64,000 bases of DNA from Roseateles toxinivorans (GCF_004362525.1 NZ_SNXS01000003.1:372001-436000), one strand, 5' to 3'; shown: positions 10,911-21,263, counted from the stretch's first letter. Made by a program: numbers and translations. Notes: generated from the letters alone by a model not told the origin.

Positions 10911-12005
10911 TTACACGTTGAACAGGAAGTTCAGCACATCGCCGTCCTTGACGACATACTCCTTGCCCTCGGCGCGCATCTTGCCGGCGTCCTTGGCTCC
11001 CTGCTCACCGTTGAAGGCGATGAAGTCCTCGAAGGCGATGGTCTGGGCACGGATGTAGCCGCGCTCGAAGTCGGTGTGGATCACGCCGGCCGCCTGCGGG
11101 CCGGTGTCGCCGATGTGTATGGTCCAGGCGCGCACTTCCTTGACGCCAGCGGTGAAGTATGTATGCAGGCCCAGCAGCTTGAAGGCGGCGCGGATCAGGC
11201 GGTTCAGGCCGGGCTCGCTCTGGCCCATCTCGGCCAGGAACATCGTGCGATCGTCCTCTTCCATCTCCGACAGCTCGGCCTCGGTCTTGGCGCAGATCGC
11301 CACCACGGGTGCCTTTTGCTGCTCGGCATAGGCGCGCAGCTTGTCGAGGAAGGGATTGTTCTCGAAACCGCCCTCATCGACGTTGCCGACGAACATCGCC
11401 GGCTTGGCGGTGATCAGGCACAGCGGCTTGACCAGCGCCCACTCCTCCTTGCTGAAGTCGATCGAGCGCACCGGCTTGGCCTCGTTCAGTGCCGCCTGGC
11501 ACTTCTCCAGCACCTTGACCAGGGCCGCGGCCTCCTTGTCATTGCCCGAGCGCGCCGCCTTGTTGTAGCGGTGCAGGCTCTTCTCGACCGTGCTCATGTC
11601 GGCCAGGCACAGCTCGGTCTGTATCACCTCGATGTCGGAGATCGGGTCAACCTTGCCGGCAACGTGGATGACGTTGTCGTCCTCGAAGCAGCGCACCACA
11701 TTGACGATGGCGTCGGTCTCGCGGATGTGCGACAGGAACTGATTGCCCAGGCCCTCGCCCTTGGACGCCCCGGCCACCAGACCGGCGATGTCCACGAACT
11801 CGACCACGGCCGGCAGGATGCGCTCAGGTTTGACGATGTCGGCCAGCTGCTGCAGCCGCGGATCGGGCAGTTCGACCACGCCGACATTGGGCTCGATCGT
11901 GCAGAAGGGATAGTTTTCGGCCGCGATGCCGGCTTTGGTCAGCGCATTGAAGAGGGTGGACTTGCCCACATTGGGCAGGCCCACGATGCCGCATTTCAGG
12001 CTCAT
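10911..12005 (-). CDS. ychF: Redox-regulated ATPase YchF (Obg-like)
   Basis: A 364-residue cytosolic P-loop protein of the OLA1/YchF branch, which prefers ATP to GTP and associates with ribosomes. The G1 motif is [15 protein letters not shown] near the N-terminus and a switch region [20 protein letters not shown] follows. The unusual NxxE-type G4 segment is in NVDEGG, and the C-terminal TGS/YchF domain ends with [17 protein letters not shown]. Start ATG 12005 gives the standard 363-364 residue family length; the open frame upstream to 12110 is low-complexity and rejected. Divergent from the hydroxylase gene at 12158. Confidence 0.96.
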   Translation of the reverse strand: MSLKCGIVGLPNVGKSTLFNALTKAGIAAENYPFCTIEPNVGVVELPDPRLQQLADIVKPERILPAVVEFVDIAGLVAGASKGEGLGNQFLSHIRETDAIVNVVRCFEDDNVIHVAGKVDPISDIEVIQTELCLADMSTVEKSLHRYNKAARSGNDKEAAALVKVLEKCQAALNEAKPVRSIDFSKEEWALVKPLCLITAKPAMFVGNVDEGGFENNPFLDKLRAYAEQQKAPVVAICAKTEAELSEMEEDDRTMFLAEMGQSEPGLNRLIRAAFKLLGLHTYFTAGVKEVRAWTIHIGDTGPQAAGVIHTDFERGYIRAQTIAFEDFIAFNGEQGAKDAGKMRAEGKEYVVKDGDVLNFLFNV

Positions 12006-12157
12006 GGATGACTTTCTAGGTGGCGTAGCCCCAGGGGCAGGCGCGGGAGGCAAAGGCGGGATTTTAGTCGCCAAGGACGACCCGCGCTTGCCGCCTGGCT
12101 GGCTGGCCATTTCCGACCTTGCGGGAAAACCCTCTGCGCATGCCTACAATCCGCCGG

Positions 12158-13267
12158 ATGAAACGCTTCGACGTGATGGTGTCTGGTGCCGGCTGTGTGG
12201 GTCGCAGCCTGGCTTTGGCCTTGGCGCGCCAGGGCTTGAGCATTGCGCTGCTGCCGGGCAAGGTCGCCGCCCCTGTGGGTGAAGACGTGCGCGCCTATGC
12301 GCTGAATGCGGCCTCGGTGGCCCTGCTGCAGGCGCTGAAGGTCTGGGACGCGATGCCGGCCGACGCCGCCACGCCGGTCTATGACATGCATATCGAGGGC
12401 GACCGCCCCGGCGCCCAGCTCGACTTTTCGTCGTGGCAGCAGGGCGTGCGCGAACTGGCCTGGATCGTCGATGCCGCTGCGCTGGAGGCCGAGCTGGCCA
12501 CGGCGGTGCGCTTTGCCCCCCATATCCAGATCGTCGATCAGCCGGTGCCGGCCGCGCTGCAGGCCCTGTGCGAGGGCAAAGCCTCGCAGACGCGGGCTTC
12601 GTTGGGCGTGGAGTTCAAGAATCAGGCCTATGGTCATACGGCCATCGCCGCGCGCCTGGTGGCCGACCGGCCTCACCTGGGCTGCGCGCGCCAGTGGTTC
12701 CGGTCGCCCGATGTGCTGGCCCTGCTGCCGTTCAACCGACCCGCGCCCGAGCAGTCCTTCGGCCTGGTCTGGTCCATGCCCGAGGACCGGGTGCCTGAGC
12801 TGTTGCAGGCCAGCCCTGAGGCATTTGAGGCCGAACTGAATGCCGCCACCGGCGGCGCGGCCGGCGCGCTGCGCCTGGCCAGCGAGCGCACGGCCTGGCC
12901 GCTGAGCCTGGCGCGGGCCGAGAAGTTCACCGGCCCGGGCTGGGCCCTGCTGGGCGACGCCGCCCATGTCGTGCATCCACTTGCCGGCCAGGGGCTGAAC
13001 CTGGGCCTGGCCGATGTGGCGGCACTGAGCCGTGTGTTGGCCGAGCGGGAGGGCTGGCGCGATCTGGGCGACGAGCGCCTGCTGCGCCGCTACGAGCGTG
13101 AGCGCCTGGCCCCGACCTGGGCCATGGGCCAGATGACCGATGGCTTGTTGCGACTTTTTGCCAGTGATCAGGCCCCGCTGCGGGAACTTCGCAATCGCGG
13201 ACTGACTCTGGTGAATACACTGACGCCGCTCAAGCGCTGGCTGACAGCCCGCGCCTTGGAAGGCTGA
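12158..13267 (+). CDS. UbiH/VisC-family FAD-dependent hydroxylase
   Basis: A 369-residue flavoprotein monooxygenase of the class that hydroxylates the ubiquinone ring. The N-terminal FAD motif is VSGAGCVGRSLALALARQG and the second FAD site is WALLGDAAHVVHPLAGQGLNLGLADV. The middle motif, normally an Asp-Gly pair with a nearby Ser and Arg, reads CEGKASQTRASLG, so the Asp is Glu. The exact ring position (UbiH, UbiF or UbiI equivalent) cannot be assigned. ATG 12158 is preferred; an in-frame start at 12119 would add 13 residues. dsbC follows after 23 nt. Confidence 0.85.
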   Translation: MKRFDVMVSGAGCVGRSLALALARQGLSIALLPGKVAAPVGEDVRAYALNAASVALLQALKVWDAMPADAATPVYDMHIEGDRPGAQLDFSSWQQGVRELAWIVDAAALEAELATAVRFAPHIQIVDQPVPAALQALCEGKASQTRASLGVEFKNQAYGHTAIAARLVADRPHLGCARQWFRSPDVLALLPFNRPAPEQSFGLVWSMPEDRVPELLQASPEAFEAELNAATGGAAGALRLASERTAWPLSLARAEKFTGPGWALLGDAAHVVHPLAGQGLNLGLADVAALSRVLAEREGWRDLGDERLLRRYERERLAPTWAMGQMTDGLLRLFASDQAPLRELRNRGLTLVNTLTPLKRWLTARALEG

Positions 13268-13290
13268 CCCGCCCCGTTTTAAGGACATTC

Positions 13291-14013
13291 ATGCTGATTC
13301 GTAAATTGACCGCCATGGCCGCGCTGGTGCTGCTGGCGGGCACCGCCCTGGCGCAAGAGGCGGTCATCCGCAAGAACCTGGTCGAGCGCCTGCCGACCCT
13401 GCCCAAGATCGACGAGGTCAAGCAGTCCGCGATGGCGGGGCTGTGGGAGATCCGCATCGGCACCGAGATACGCTACACCGATGCCCAGGGCAACTATCTG
13501 ATCGAGGGCGATCTGATCGATCTGCGCAGCAAGCGCAACCTCACCGAGGAGCGTGTCAACAAGCTGACCGCGATCGACTTCGCCAGCCTGCCGCTGAAGG
13601 ACGCCATCGTCTGGAAGGCCGGCACCGGCAAGCGCCGCATTGCCGTGTTCGCCGATCCGAACTGCGGCTATTGCAAGCGCTTCGAGCGCGCACTGCTGGA
13701 GATGAAGGACATCACCGTCTACACCTTTGTGGTGCCCATCCTGGGCGGTGATTCACCCGAGAAGAGCCGTGCCATCTGGTGTGCCAAGGAGCAGCAGAAC
13801 ACCTGGCGCAACTGGATGCTGGAAGGCACGGCGCCGCCCAAGGTGGCGGGCGCCTGCGACGACTCGGCGATCGAGCGCAACAATGCGCTGATTCGTAAGC
13901 ACCGCATCAATGGCACCCCCGCCATCGTGTTCGAGGACGGCCAGCGCGTGCCTGGCGCCCTGACCGCCGAACAGCTGGAAAAGCGCCTGCAGACGCAAGC
14001 CGCGCGTTCCTGA
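13291..14013 (+). CDS. dsbC: Thiol:disulfide interchange protein DsbC
   Basis: A 240-residue periplasmic disulfide isomerase. A signal peptide ends around ALA-QEA (residue 22 or so). An N-terminal dimerisation domain follows (TDAQGNYLIEGDLIDL is its typical strand pair), then a thioredoxin fold with the active-site segment FADPNCGYCKRFE, and a cis-Pro region NGTPAIVFEDG. A second cysteine pair (IWCAKEQ and GACDDSA) is the structural disulfide of the family. AAGGA lies 6 nt before the ATG. Confidence 0.93.
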   Translation: MLIRKLTAMAALVLLAGTALAQEAVIRKNLVERLPTLPKIDEVKQSAMAGLWEIRIGTEIRYTDAQGNYLIEGDLIDLRSKRNLTEERVNKLTAIDFASLPLKDAIVWKAGTGKRRIAVFADPNCGYCKRFERALLEMKDITVYTFVVPILGGDSPEKSRAIWCAKEQQNTWRNWMLEGTAPPKVAGACDDSAIERNNALIRKHRINGTPAIVFEDGQRVPGALTAEQLEKRLQTQAARS

Positions 14014-14125
14014 TCGCCCATTTGAAGGCGCCGGCGCACCCGTCGGCACTCCGGTAAGAGACAATCTGGCCCGCCGGCCCATGCGCGGCGGTTCAGTTTC
14101 AAGTCTTTGATCGGAGCGTTCAGTG

Positions 14126-14620
14126 ATGCAAGCGGCCCCAAAAGGGGATTTGGACAAGGCGAGCGACAGATCGGCCCCCGCCAGCTCGCCGGCCAGCAAT
14201 CCGGTGGCGATGCGCCTGGCCTATGCCGGCCTGCTGCCCTTTGTGCTGGGCACCCTGCTGGTGTGGCTGATCGGCGACCGCAATCTGGAGGCACATGCCT
14301 TCGTCTGCCTGGCCCTGTCGGCCTATGCGGCGCTGGTGATCTCCTTCCTGGGTGGCATCCACTGGGGCCTGGCCTTCCGTCAGAAAGTGCCTTCGCCGGT
14401 GCCCTTTGTCTGGGGCGTCGTGCCCTCGCTGGCCGCCTGGGTGGCGGTGGTGATGCCGGCCTATGCCGGTCTGGTGTTGCACGGCGTGATGCTGGTGCTG
14501 TGCTATCTGGTTGACCGGCGCCTCTACCCGGCCCAGGGTGCAGCCGCCTGGCTGACCCTGCGCTTTCGGCTCAGCGCGGTCGCCGCCTTGAGCTGTTTCG
14601 TTGCCGCCGCTGGCAGCTGA
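14126..14620 (+). CDS. DUF3429 domain membrane protein
   Basis: A 164-residue protein with a hydrophilic N-terminus and four to five membrane helices, including LPFVLGTLLVWLIG and the signature LVISFLGGIHWGLAF, which identifies DUF3429. Function is unknown. A GGAG sequence lies 10 nt before ATG 14126; a GTG immediately upstream (14123) is an alternative start. It sits between dsbC and the M61 peptidase gene, with 29 nt to the latter, and its neighbours do not suggest a role. Confidence 0.8.
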   Translation: MQAAPKGDLDKASDRSAPASSPASNPVAMRLAYAGLLPFVLGTLLVWLIGDRNLEAHAFVCLALSAYAALVISFLGGIHWGLAFRQKVPSPVPFVWGVVPSLAAWVAVVMPAYAGLVLHGVMLVLCYLVDRRLYPAQGAAAWLTLRFRLSAVAALSCFVAAAGS

Positions 14621-14649
14621 ACCCCGAAAAAACACTACACCTGCTGCCG

Positions 14650-16419
14650 ATGATCACCTATCGCATCGCGATTGCCGACCTCCACGCCCACCAGTTCCGC
14701 GTCACGCTGACCCTGCCCGCGCCGGCCGCCGACCAGGAGCTGAGTCTGCCGGTCTGGATACCGGGCAGCTATCTGGTGCGTGAATTCGCCCGCCATCTCA
14801 GCGACCTGCAGGCGACGCAGGGTGGGGTCGAGGTGCCCTTGATCCAGGCCGACAAGACCCGCTGGCGCGCCGCCTGCAAGGGCCGGACGGCCCTGGTGGT
14901 CAGCTACCTGGTCTATGCCTTCGACAACTCGGTGCGCACCGCCTTTCTGGACGCCCAGCGCGGCTTTTTCAATGGCACCGGGATGTGCCTGAGGGCAGAG
15001 GGCCGCGAAAACGAGCCGCATGCGATCGAGATCGGCCGCCTGCCCGCCGGCTGGCAGGTCGCCACCGGCATGAAGGCCGCCAAGGTGGATGCCCGCGGTC
15101 AGGGCCGCTATGAGGCGGCCGACTATGACGAGCTGGTCGATCATCCGTTCGAGCTGGGTCGTTTCTGGCGCGGCGAGTTCGTCGCTGCAGGCGTGCCGCA
15201 TGAATTCGTCATCGCCGGCGCCCTGCCCAGCTTCGATGGCGAGCGCCTGCTGGCCGACACCAGGAAAATCTGCGAGGCCGAGATTGCCTTCTGGCATGGT
15301 ACGGCCAAGCGCGGCAAGGCCCGCGCGCCGTTCGAGCGCTATGTGTTCATGCTCAATGCGGTGGAAGACGGCTATGGCGGCCTGGAGCATCGCGCCAGCA
15401 CCGCCTTGATCGCCAACCGTCGCGACCTGCCGCGGCTCGGGCAGGAAGAGACCAGCGATGCCTATGTCAAGCTGCTGGGCCTGATCAGCCACGAGTACTT
15501 CCACACCTGGAACGTCAAGCGGCTGCGGCCCGATGCCTTCATAGCGTTCGACTACTCGCGTGAGAATTACACCGAGCTGCTGTGGTTCTTCGAGGGCTTC
15601 ACCTCTTATTACGACGATCTGTTCCTGGTCCGTCAGGGCCTGATCGACGAGCGCCGCTATCTGGAGCTGATCTCGCGCACCGTGACCGGCGTGCTCGACT
15701 CGCCGGGCCGCAAGGTGCAGAGCGTGGCCCGGTCCAGCTTCGATGCCTGGACCAAGTACTACCGCCAGGACGAGAACACGCCCAACTCGACCATCAGCTA
15801 CTACACCAAGGGCGCGATGCTGGCGATGGCGCTGGATTTGAGCCTGCGCACCGACGACCAATCAAGGGGCAGCCTGGACGACGTGATGCGCGGCCTGTGG
15901 TCGCGCAGCGGTGGCGGACCGATTGCCGAACAGGATGTGGTCGAGGTGGTCGAGCAGGTGGCCGGCCGCTCGATGGCCACCGAGCTGCGGGCCTGGATTC
16001 ATGGCACCGACGACCTGCCGCTGCCGGCGCTGCTGGAGCGGGTGGGCGTGCGCTGGGGTGCGGGCTGCAAGCCCAGTCTGAGCCAGCGCCTGGGCCTGCG
16101 GGTAGCTGAGTCGGCGCTGACCGGCGTGCGCGCAACCCATGTGCTGACCGCCTCGGCCGCGCAGGCGGCGGGCCTGTCGGCCGGCGACGAGCTGCTGGCC
16201 TGCAATGGCTGGCGCCTGCGCCGGCTGGACGATGCGCTGCTGACCCTTGATGCGGCACGGCCCGACCAACTGGAGCTGCTGGTCTCGCGCGACCAGCGCG
16301 TGCTGAACCTGGCGCTGAAGCTGCCCCAAGAGGTCTGCGCCGTGCCCATCAAACTCAGCCCGGCCGAGAAGGCCAACGCCCGCGCGATCGGCCTGCGCCG
16401 AGCATGGCTGACTGGCTGA
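14650..16419 (+). CDS. M61 family metallopeptidase with PDZ domain
   Basis: A 589-residue zinc aminopeptidase-like protein of family M61 (glycyl aminopeptidase type). The zinc site is SHEYFHTWNVKRLRP at about residue 280, with the third ligand Glu in LLWFFEGFTSYYDDL about 35 residues later. The N-terminal 200 residues form the beta-rich family domain, and a PDZ domain (LTASAAQAAGLSAGDELLACNG) occupies about 480-560. No signal peptide is seen, so a cytoplasmic location is likely. It overlaps the next gene by 16 nt. Confidence 0.92.
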   Translation: MITYRIAIADLHAHQFRVTLTLPAPAADQELSLPVWIPGSYLVREFARHLSDLQATQGGVEVPLIQADKTRWRAACKGRTALVVSYLVYAFDNSVRTAFLDAQRGFFNGTGMCLRAEGRENEPHAIEIGRLPAGWQVATGMKAAKVDARGQGRYEAADYDELVDHPFELGRFWRGEFVAAGVPHEFVIAGALPSFDGERLLADTRKICEAEIAFWHGTAKRGKARAPFERYVFMLNAVEDGYGGLEHRASTALIANRRDLPRLGQEETSDAYVKLLGLISHEYFHTWNVKRLRPDAFIAFDYSRENYTELLWFFEGFTSYYDDLFLVRQGLIDERRYLELISRTVTGVLDSPGRKVQSVARSSFDAWTKYYRQDENTPNSTISYYTKGAMLAMALDLSLRTDDQSRGSLDDVMRGLWSRSGGGPIAEQDVVEVVEQVAGRSMATELRAWIHGTDDLPLPALLERVGVRWGAGCKPSLSQRLGLRVAESALTGVRATHVLTASAAQAAGLSAGDELLACNGWRLRRLDDALLTLDAARPDQLELLVSRDQRVLNLALKLPQEVCAVPIKLSPAEKANARAIGLRRAWLTG

Positions 16420-17495
16420 AACAGGCCGCACTGCGCACGGCAGGTCGCCGCTGGGGATTCGCCCTCGGTGCGCTGGCCGTGCTGGCCCTGCATCTGTGGC
16501 TGGCCGTGGCGCTGGACGAGATGCGCCTGGACTGGGAGGCGGTGGCCGAGATGCCCAAGCGCCTGCAGGTGGCCTATGTGCGCGAGCTGGCGCAGGCCGA
16601 GCCGCCGGCGCCACCGGCCAAGCTCGTGCCAAAGCCCAGGCCACGAGTGCCGGAGGCGCCGGCTGTGCCCGCTTCGGCCCCCGATCCCGCGCCAGAACCC
16701 TCGCCTGAACCGGTGGCCGAAGCGCCGCCGCTGGTCGTTGCTGCCGCTTCGGAGCCTGTGGTGGAAGCTCCAACCGTGCCCGTCGAGCCGGCGGCCAGCG
16801 CGGTTGCGGCGGCCGAGCCCTTCGATTGGCCGGCCAGCACCAAGCTCAGCTATGTGCTGACCGGCAACTATCGCGGCGAGGTCAACGGCAACGCGCAGGT
16901 CGAATGGATACGCCAGGGCGAGCGCTACCAGATCAATCTGGATGTGGCCGTAGGCCCCTCATTCGCGCCGCTGATTTCGCGCCGAATGACCAGCGACGGC
17001 GAACTCACGCCCCAGGGCCTGAGGCCGCTGCGCTATGACGAAGACACCAAGATACTGTTCCGTGATCGGCGACGCGTCAGCGTGCTGTTTCAGGGGGCCG
17101 ATGTGGTGCTGGCCAATGGCAAGCGCGAGCCGGCCGAGCCCGGCGTGCAGGACACGGCCAGCCAGTTCGTGCAGCTGACCTGGTTGTTCCTGACCCAGCG
17201 CGAGCAGTTCGAGCTGGGCCGTGTGGTCGAGATGCCGCTGGCCCTGCCGCGCAAGCTCTATCGCTGGCGCTATGAGGTGATAGGCGACGAGACGCTCCAC
17301 ACCCCTATGGGCCCGCTTCAGACCTGGCACCTGAAGCCGCAGCGCGAGGCCGGTGGCGGCGATCTGACGGCCGAGGTATGGATTGCCCCGCGCCTGCAGT
17401 ACCTGCCGGTGCGGCTGCGCATCCATCAGGATGCCAACACCTTCATCGACCTGATGCTGAAGGCGCCGCCTCAGCAGGCTGCGCCGACGCCATAG
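16404..17495 (+). CDS. DUF3108 domain protein with membrane anchor
   Basis: A 363-residue protein: one N-terminal helix (about 14-32), a Pro/Ala/Glu-rich linker (about 60-135) and a C-terminal DUF3108 beta domain starting near KLSYVLTGNYRGEVNG. The linker resembles periplasm-spanning tethers, so the domain probably sits at the cell wall or near the outer membrane. Function is unknown. The start lies inside the end of the M61 gene, implying coupled translation. The same pairing occurs in related genomes as far as I recall. Confidence 0.8.
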   Translation: MADWLKQAALRTAGRRWGFALGALAVLALHLWLAVALDEMRLDWEAVAEMPKRLQVAYVRELAQAEPPAPPAKLVPKPRPRVPEAPAVPASAPDPAPEPSPEPVAEAPPLVVAAASEPVVEAPTVPVEPAASAVAAAEPFDWPASTKLSYVLTGNYRGEVNGNAQVEWIRQGERYQINLDVAVGPSFAPLISRRMTSDGELTPQGLRPLRYDEDTKILFRDRRRVSVLFQGADVVLANGKREPAEPGVQDTASQFVQLTWLFLTQREQFELGRVVEMPLALPRKLYRWRYEVIGDETLHTPMGPLQTWHLKPQREAGGGDLTAEVWIAPRLQYLPVRLRIHQDANTFIDLMLKAPPQQAAPTP

Positions 17496-17539
17496 CCTCT
17501 GCACCTATAGTTGCAACCATCAAAACCCAGGAGCTCGCA

Positions 17540-18328
17540 ATGACCTATGAATGCATCCTCACCGACGTGCGCGGTGACGGCCCCCGCAAGACCGGCCTGA
17601 TCACATTGAATCGCCCCAAGCAGCTGAATGCGCTCAACGACCAGCTGATGGACGAGCTGGGCCAGGCCCTGCTGGCCTTCGATGCCGATGACAGCATCGG
17701 CTGCATCGTGCTGACCGGCTCCGAGCGTGCCTTTGCCGCAGGCGCCGACATCCCGACGATGGCGCCGCACAACTTCATGAGCGCCTTCAAGAGCGGGCTG
17801 ATCTCGAAGAACTGGGAGACGATTCTGCAGGTGCGCAAGCCGGTGATTGCCGCGGTGGCCGGTTTCGCGCTGGGCGGTGGTTGCGAGCTGGCGATGATGT
17901 GCGACTTCATCATCGCCGCCGACACCGCCAAGTTCGGCCAACCCGAGATCAAGCTGGGCATCATCCCCGGCGCCGGCGGCACCCAGCGCCTGCCCCGCGC
18001 CGTCGGCAAGAGCAAGGCGATGGACATGCTGTTGACGGCACGGATGATGGACGCTGCCGAGGCCGAACGCGGCGGCCTGGTGTCGCGCGTGGTCGCCGCA
18101 GATCAGCTGCTGAACGAGGCCCTGGCCGCGGCCGAGACCATCAACGGCTTCAGCGGCCCCTCGGCGATGCTGATCAAGGAACTGGTCAACCTGGCCTACC
18201 AGGGCCCGCTGATCGACGGCGTCAATGTCGAGCGCCGCTACTTCCACGCTCTCTTCGGCAGCGATGATCAGCGCGAGGGGATGGACGCCTTCATCAACAA
18301 GCGCAAGCCGGATTTCAAGCACAGCTGA
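17540..18328 (+). CDS. Enoyl-CoA hydratase
   Basis: A 262-residue crotonase-fold enzyme that hydrates 2-trans-enoyl-CoA in beta-oxidation. The oxyanion-hole segments are ERAFAAGADI (near residue 65) and AVAGFALGGGCELAMMCD (near 105), and both catalytic glutamates are present: the one in GGCELAM and the one in FGQPEIKLGIIPGAGGTQRL. CAGGAG lies 8 nt before the ATG. It stands alone between the DUF3108 and DUF4148 genes. Specificity within the family (short-chain hydratase versus phenylacetate PaaF type) cannot be settled from sequence alone. Confidence 0.92.
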   Translation: MTYECILTDVRGDGPRKTGLITLNRPKQLNALNDQLMDELGQALLAFDADDSIGCIVLTGSERAFAAGADIPTMAPHNFMSAFKSGLISKNWETILQVRKPVIAAVAGFALGGGCELAMMCDFIIAADTAKFGQPEIKLGIIPGAGGTQRLPRAVGKSKAMDMLLTARMMDAAEAERGGLVSRVVAADQLLNEALAAAETINGFSGPSAMLIKELVNLAYQGPLIDGVNVERRYFHALFGSDDQREGMDAFINKRKPDFKHS

Positions 18329-18393
18329 CAGTGCCGGCGGGCGATTCTTCTTAATTTCGAAACGGTCACTTGCTAATTGCCTGGTTTTTCAAA

Positions 18394-18410
18394 CTAGGTG
18401 GAATCCCTAG
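18394..18410. promoter_or_regulatory. Operator-like inverted repeat upstream of the DUF4148 gene
   Basis: CTAGG, seven bases, CCTAG: a short perfect inverted repeat in the 172-nt gap before the DUF4148 gene. It could be a regulator site; no good -35/-10 pair could be fixed around it. Confidence 0.25.
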
Positions 18411-18500
18411 AGTTCAGCCCATGGACACGGCGACAAGCAAAACAGCTTCGCGGCGTCCAGACAGATACCCAACCCAAGGCTGTACTCAAAGGACCCCATC

Positions 18501-18860
18501 ATGAAGAACCTGACCATTTTTGCCGCTGCCCTGCTCGCCGCCACCGTTGCCATGGCCGATGCGCCGACCAACACCCAATTGACCCGTGACCAGGTCGTGG
18601 CCGAGCTGGTGCGCGCACGCGCCAGCGGCGAACTGACTGCGATGAACAGCGAGAATACCGCCGAGTTCACCGGCGGCGCCCTGGTCGCCACGGCCAAGAC
18701 CCGCGCCCAGGTGCTGGCCGAGCTGAAGCGCGCCCAGGGCAACGGCGAGCTGGCTGCCCTGCAGGCCGACGGCGCCGATGCCGGCTACCTGGCCAAGCTG
18801 AAGCCGGCCAAGGCTGACCCGGTGGTGGCGGGCAAGAGCGGCGTGGCTCGGCAAGAGTGA
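18501..18860 (+). CDS. DUF4148 small exported protein
   Basis: A 119-residue protein with a signal peptide (MKNLTIFAAALLAATVAMA, cleavage after AMA) and two copies of a short helical motif, LTRDQVVAELVRARASGEL and KTRAQVLAELKRAQGNGEL, the hallmark of DUF4148. The family is abundant in Burkholderiales, often in many paralogues and linked to stress or envelope responses; no biochemical function is known. AAAGGA lies 7 nt before the ATG. A small hairpin (18869-18884) follows the stop. Confidence 0.85.
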   Translation: MKNLTIFAAALLAATVAMADAPTNTQLTRDQVVAELVRARASGELTAMNSENTAEFTGGALVATAKTRAQVLAELKRAQGNGELAALQADGADAGYLAKLKPAKADPVVAGKSGVARQE

Positions 18861-18868
18861 TGCATGCA

Positions 18869-18884
18869 CTGAGTTGAGACTCAG
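18869..18884. terminator. Weak hairpin after the DUF4148 gene
   Basis: CTGAGT / ACTCAG around a TGAG loop, 8 nt after the stop codon. No T-run follows, so its strength as a terminator is doubtful. Confidence 0.3.
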
Positions 18885-19016
18885 ACCGAATCGGCCCGGC
18901 TAGGCGGCATGGTCGCCCTGCGGGCCGTTGTCGCGCAGTGCTGGCCAGTCCTTGAATGAAAGATAATCCGGGAGCGTGCGGAGGAACCCGCATTCTGACC
19001 GGGAGCATTCGAGGGG

Positions 19017-21263
19017 ATGAGTTCTATCAAGGTAGGGCGCAATGACGCCTGCCCCTGTGGCAGCGGCAAGAAGCACAAGCAATGCTGCTTGCAGGTGCGC
19101 CAGCAGGCGGCACCATTGCCGAAGACCCAGGGCGGGGCAATGGGGTCGCCGGCCGAGCTTCTGTCACAAGCCATCCAGTTGTTCGTTCAGGGGCATGATG
19201 AGGCTGCGGCTTCACGGTGTCAGGCGGTGCTGCAACGGGTGCCATCGCAGCCCGATGCCTTGCATTTGTGCGGCCTGATAGGGCTTCGGCAGGGACGCCC
19301 GCTCGAAGCCTTGCAGTTTATCGACCGTGCGCTGTCCTCCGAGCCTGCCAATGACACGATGCACTCCAACCGGGGCATTGTCCTGCAGGCGCTAGGCCGT
19401 CATGAGGAGGCTTTGACCTCCTTGAGGCGCGCGCTGGACCTGGACCCCCGTGGCATCGCCGCCTGGACTCACCAAGGGCTGTCGCTGATGGCCTTGCTCA
19501 GGCTCGATGAGGCGGAGCTGTCCTTTCGAGCGGGGTTGGATCTCGCGCCGTCCGACGCTGCGGCGCTGAACGGTCTGGGGCAATGCCTGCTGAGGGCAGG
19601 CCGTCTCGACGAGGCGGCTCGGGTTCTGACACAGGCTTGTATCGCGGATCCGCAGTCGGTGACGGCGCGCACGAATCTTGGCGTCGTGCATGCTGCGCTG
19701 GGGCGCCATGAGGAGGCCTTGGTCGATTTTCAGCAGCTTGTTGCGCTTGCGCCCGATCGTGCAGAGAGCTGGGATCGTTTGGGCGGCCTACTTCAGGAAA
19801 TGGGCGAAGCCGAGCCTGCCCGCGACGCTTTCACGCGTGCCTACCAGCTTGAACCGCAACCCGCACGCCTGCTTCGGAAGTCGCTGGTGCTGAGTCATGT
19901 ACATCGATCGCTCGAGTCGATGCGAGAGGAGCGGCAGCAGTTCGAAGCGCAGCTCGAGGCACTGCTCGCGGCGCCGGCCGCCCCCGCCGAGTTCGATATG
20001 AGCTCGTTCCTCCCCGGCATTTTCAGCTTGGCCTATCAGGGTGATGATGTGCTGCCCGCCTTGCGCAAGCTGGCGACCCTGTACCTGAAACTCTTTCCGG
20101 GTCTTGCCTGGACGGCACCTCACGTGACGCGGCCGGCGGACGGGGGGCGAGGCTTGCGAATCGGGTTCTTCACGTCGTATGTGCACGACCATGCGGTGGC
20201 CCATTGCTTTGCGCCGTTGATGCAGGCACTCGTCGAGAACGCTGGATTCGAGATTCACCTCATCTCGCACCGCCAGCTGCCGCTCGGCGAGGGGCGCCGA
20301 CCCTATGCTGGGTACACGGGACGCTTCGTCGAGGTCAGTGACCGCCTGACTGACGCAAGGCAGGAAATTGCCGCCCTTGAACTTGACATCCTTGTCTACC
20401 AGGACATCGGCATGGAGGCCCTGAGCTACTTTCTGGGTTTCGCACGATTGGCGCGGCTGCAGTGCGTGATGGGAGGGCATCCTGTGACGACCGGGCTTCC
20501 GGAAATGGATGTCCACCTGTCGTCGTCACTGGGGGAACCCGACGATGCACAGGCGCACTACAGTGAACGCCTGGTGATGCTGGATGCAATTCCGGCGTCT
20601 TGCGAGCAGCCGACTCTGCCGTCGCGTTTCAAGTCGAAGCTGGAGTTGGGTTTGCCATCGGAGGGCAATCTATACGTTTGCCCTGTCATGCTGCAGAAGA
20701 TCCACCCGGACTTTGATCGCGCTGTGGCGGGAATTCTCGAAGCCGATCCGCACGGGTACGTGGTCTTCTTCAAGCATGCCAGCTTGCCGCTGGACCGCCA
20801 TCTGAGGAGCCGTTTCGAGCAGACCATAGCGCCCGAGTTGCGCGAGCGCGTACTGTTCCTGCCATGGGTCCGAAACCGTGACGACTTTGCCGCCATCAAC
20901 GCCCTGGCTGCGGTCATCCTCGACCCGTTTCACTTTGGCATCGGCTCGACAGCGGCGACGACGATGGCTGTCGCAACACCGTTTGTGACCCTGCCTGGCA
21001 AGTTTTTGCGCGGGCGCGTCGGGCTTGCGTATGCCCGGATGCTTGAGGTCGAAGCGTGTGTCGCGATCGACGCCGCCGACTATGTCAGGAAGGCGGTACA
21101 GATTGCCTGTGACCCAGCGCTGCGGGACCGCCTCAGTGCCGGGATTCAAGAGAACAGGTCGCGCTTCTTCGACAATCAGGCCTATCTGGCGCAGATTCGC
21201 GGCTATCTGGCTTCCGGCAGGGAGGGGCCCGGGGCCGCTCCTCGGAAACTCATGGACAATTGA
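19017..21263 (+). CDS. SEC-C / TPR / GT41-like glycosyltransferase, copy 1
   Basis: A 748-residue protein with three parts. Residues 6-24 are a SEC-C zinc knuckle ([17 protein letters not shown]: CxC then CC). Residues about 40-290 are TPR repeats. Residues about 370-735 resemble the GT41 (O-GlcNAc transferase/SPINDLY) catalytic region: [10 protein letters not shown] near 382, LQKIHPDF near 560 (the place of the catalytic Lys of OGT) and [15 protein letters not shown] near 655. It is predicted to glycosylate proteins in the cytoplasm. The sugar donor and the target are unknown. SEC-C on such an enzyme is unusual. It is 4 nt ahead of a paralogue and opens the accessory island. Confidence 0.78.
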   Translation: MSSIKVGRNDACPCGSGKKHKQCCLQVRQQAAPLPKTQGGAMGSPAELLSQAIQLFVQGHDEAAASRCQAVLQRVPSQPDALHLCGLIGLRQGRPLEALQFIDRALSSEPANDTMHSNRGIVLQALGRHEEALTSLRRALDLDPRGIAAWTHQGLSLMALLRLDEAELSFRAGLDLAPSDAAALNGLGQCLLRAGRLDEAARVLTQACIADPQSVTARTNLGVVHAALGRHEEALVDFQQLVALAPDRAESWDRLGGLLQEMGEAEPARDAFTRAYQLEPQPARLLRKSLVLSHVHRSLESMREERQQFEAQLEALLAAPAAPAEFDMSSFLPGIFSLAYQGDDVLPALRKLATLYLKLFPGLAWTAPHVTRPADGGRGLRIGFFTSYVHDHAVAHCFAPLMQALVENAGFEIHLISHRQLPLGEGRRPYAGYTGRFVEVSDRLTDARQEIAALELDILVYQDIGMEALSYFLGFARLARLQCVMGGHPVTTGLPEMDVHLSSSLGEPDDAQAHYSERLVMLDAIPASCEQPTLPSRFKSKLELGLPSEGNLYVCPVMLQKIHPDFDRAVAGILEADPHGYVVFFKHASLPLDRHLRSRFEQTIAPELRERVLFLPWVRNRDDFAAINALAAVILDPFHFGIGSTAATTMAVATPFVTLPGKFLRGRVGLAYARMLEVEACVAIDAADYVRKAVQIACDPALRDRLSAGIQENRSRFFDNQAYLAQIRGYLASGREGPGAAPRKLMDN

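Noticed and set aside
18885-19016. Possible promoter before the first SEC-C glycosyltransferase (GATAAT at 18962-18967)
   Set aside because: No -35 box at suitable distance was found, so only a bare -10-like hexamer remains.
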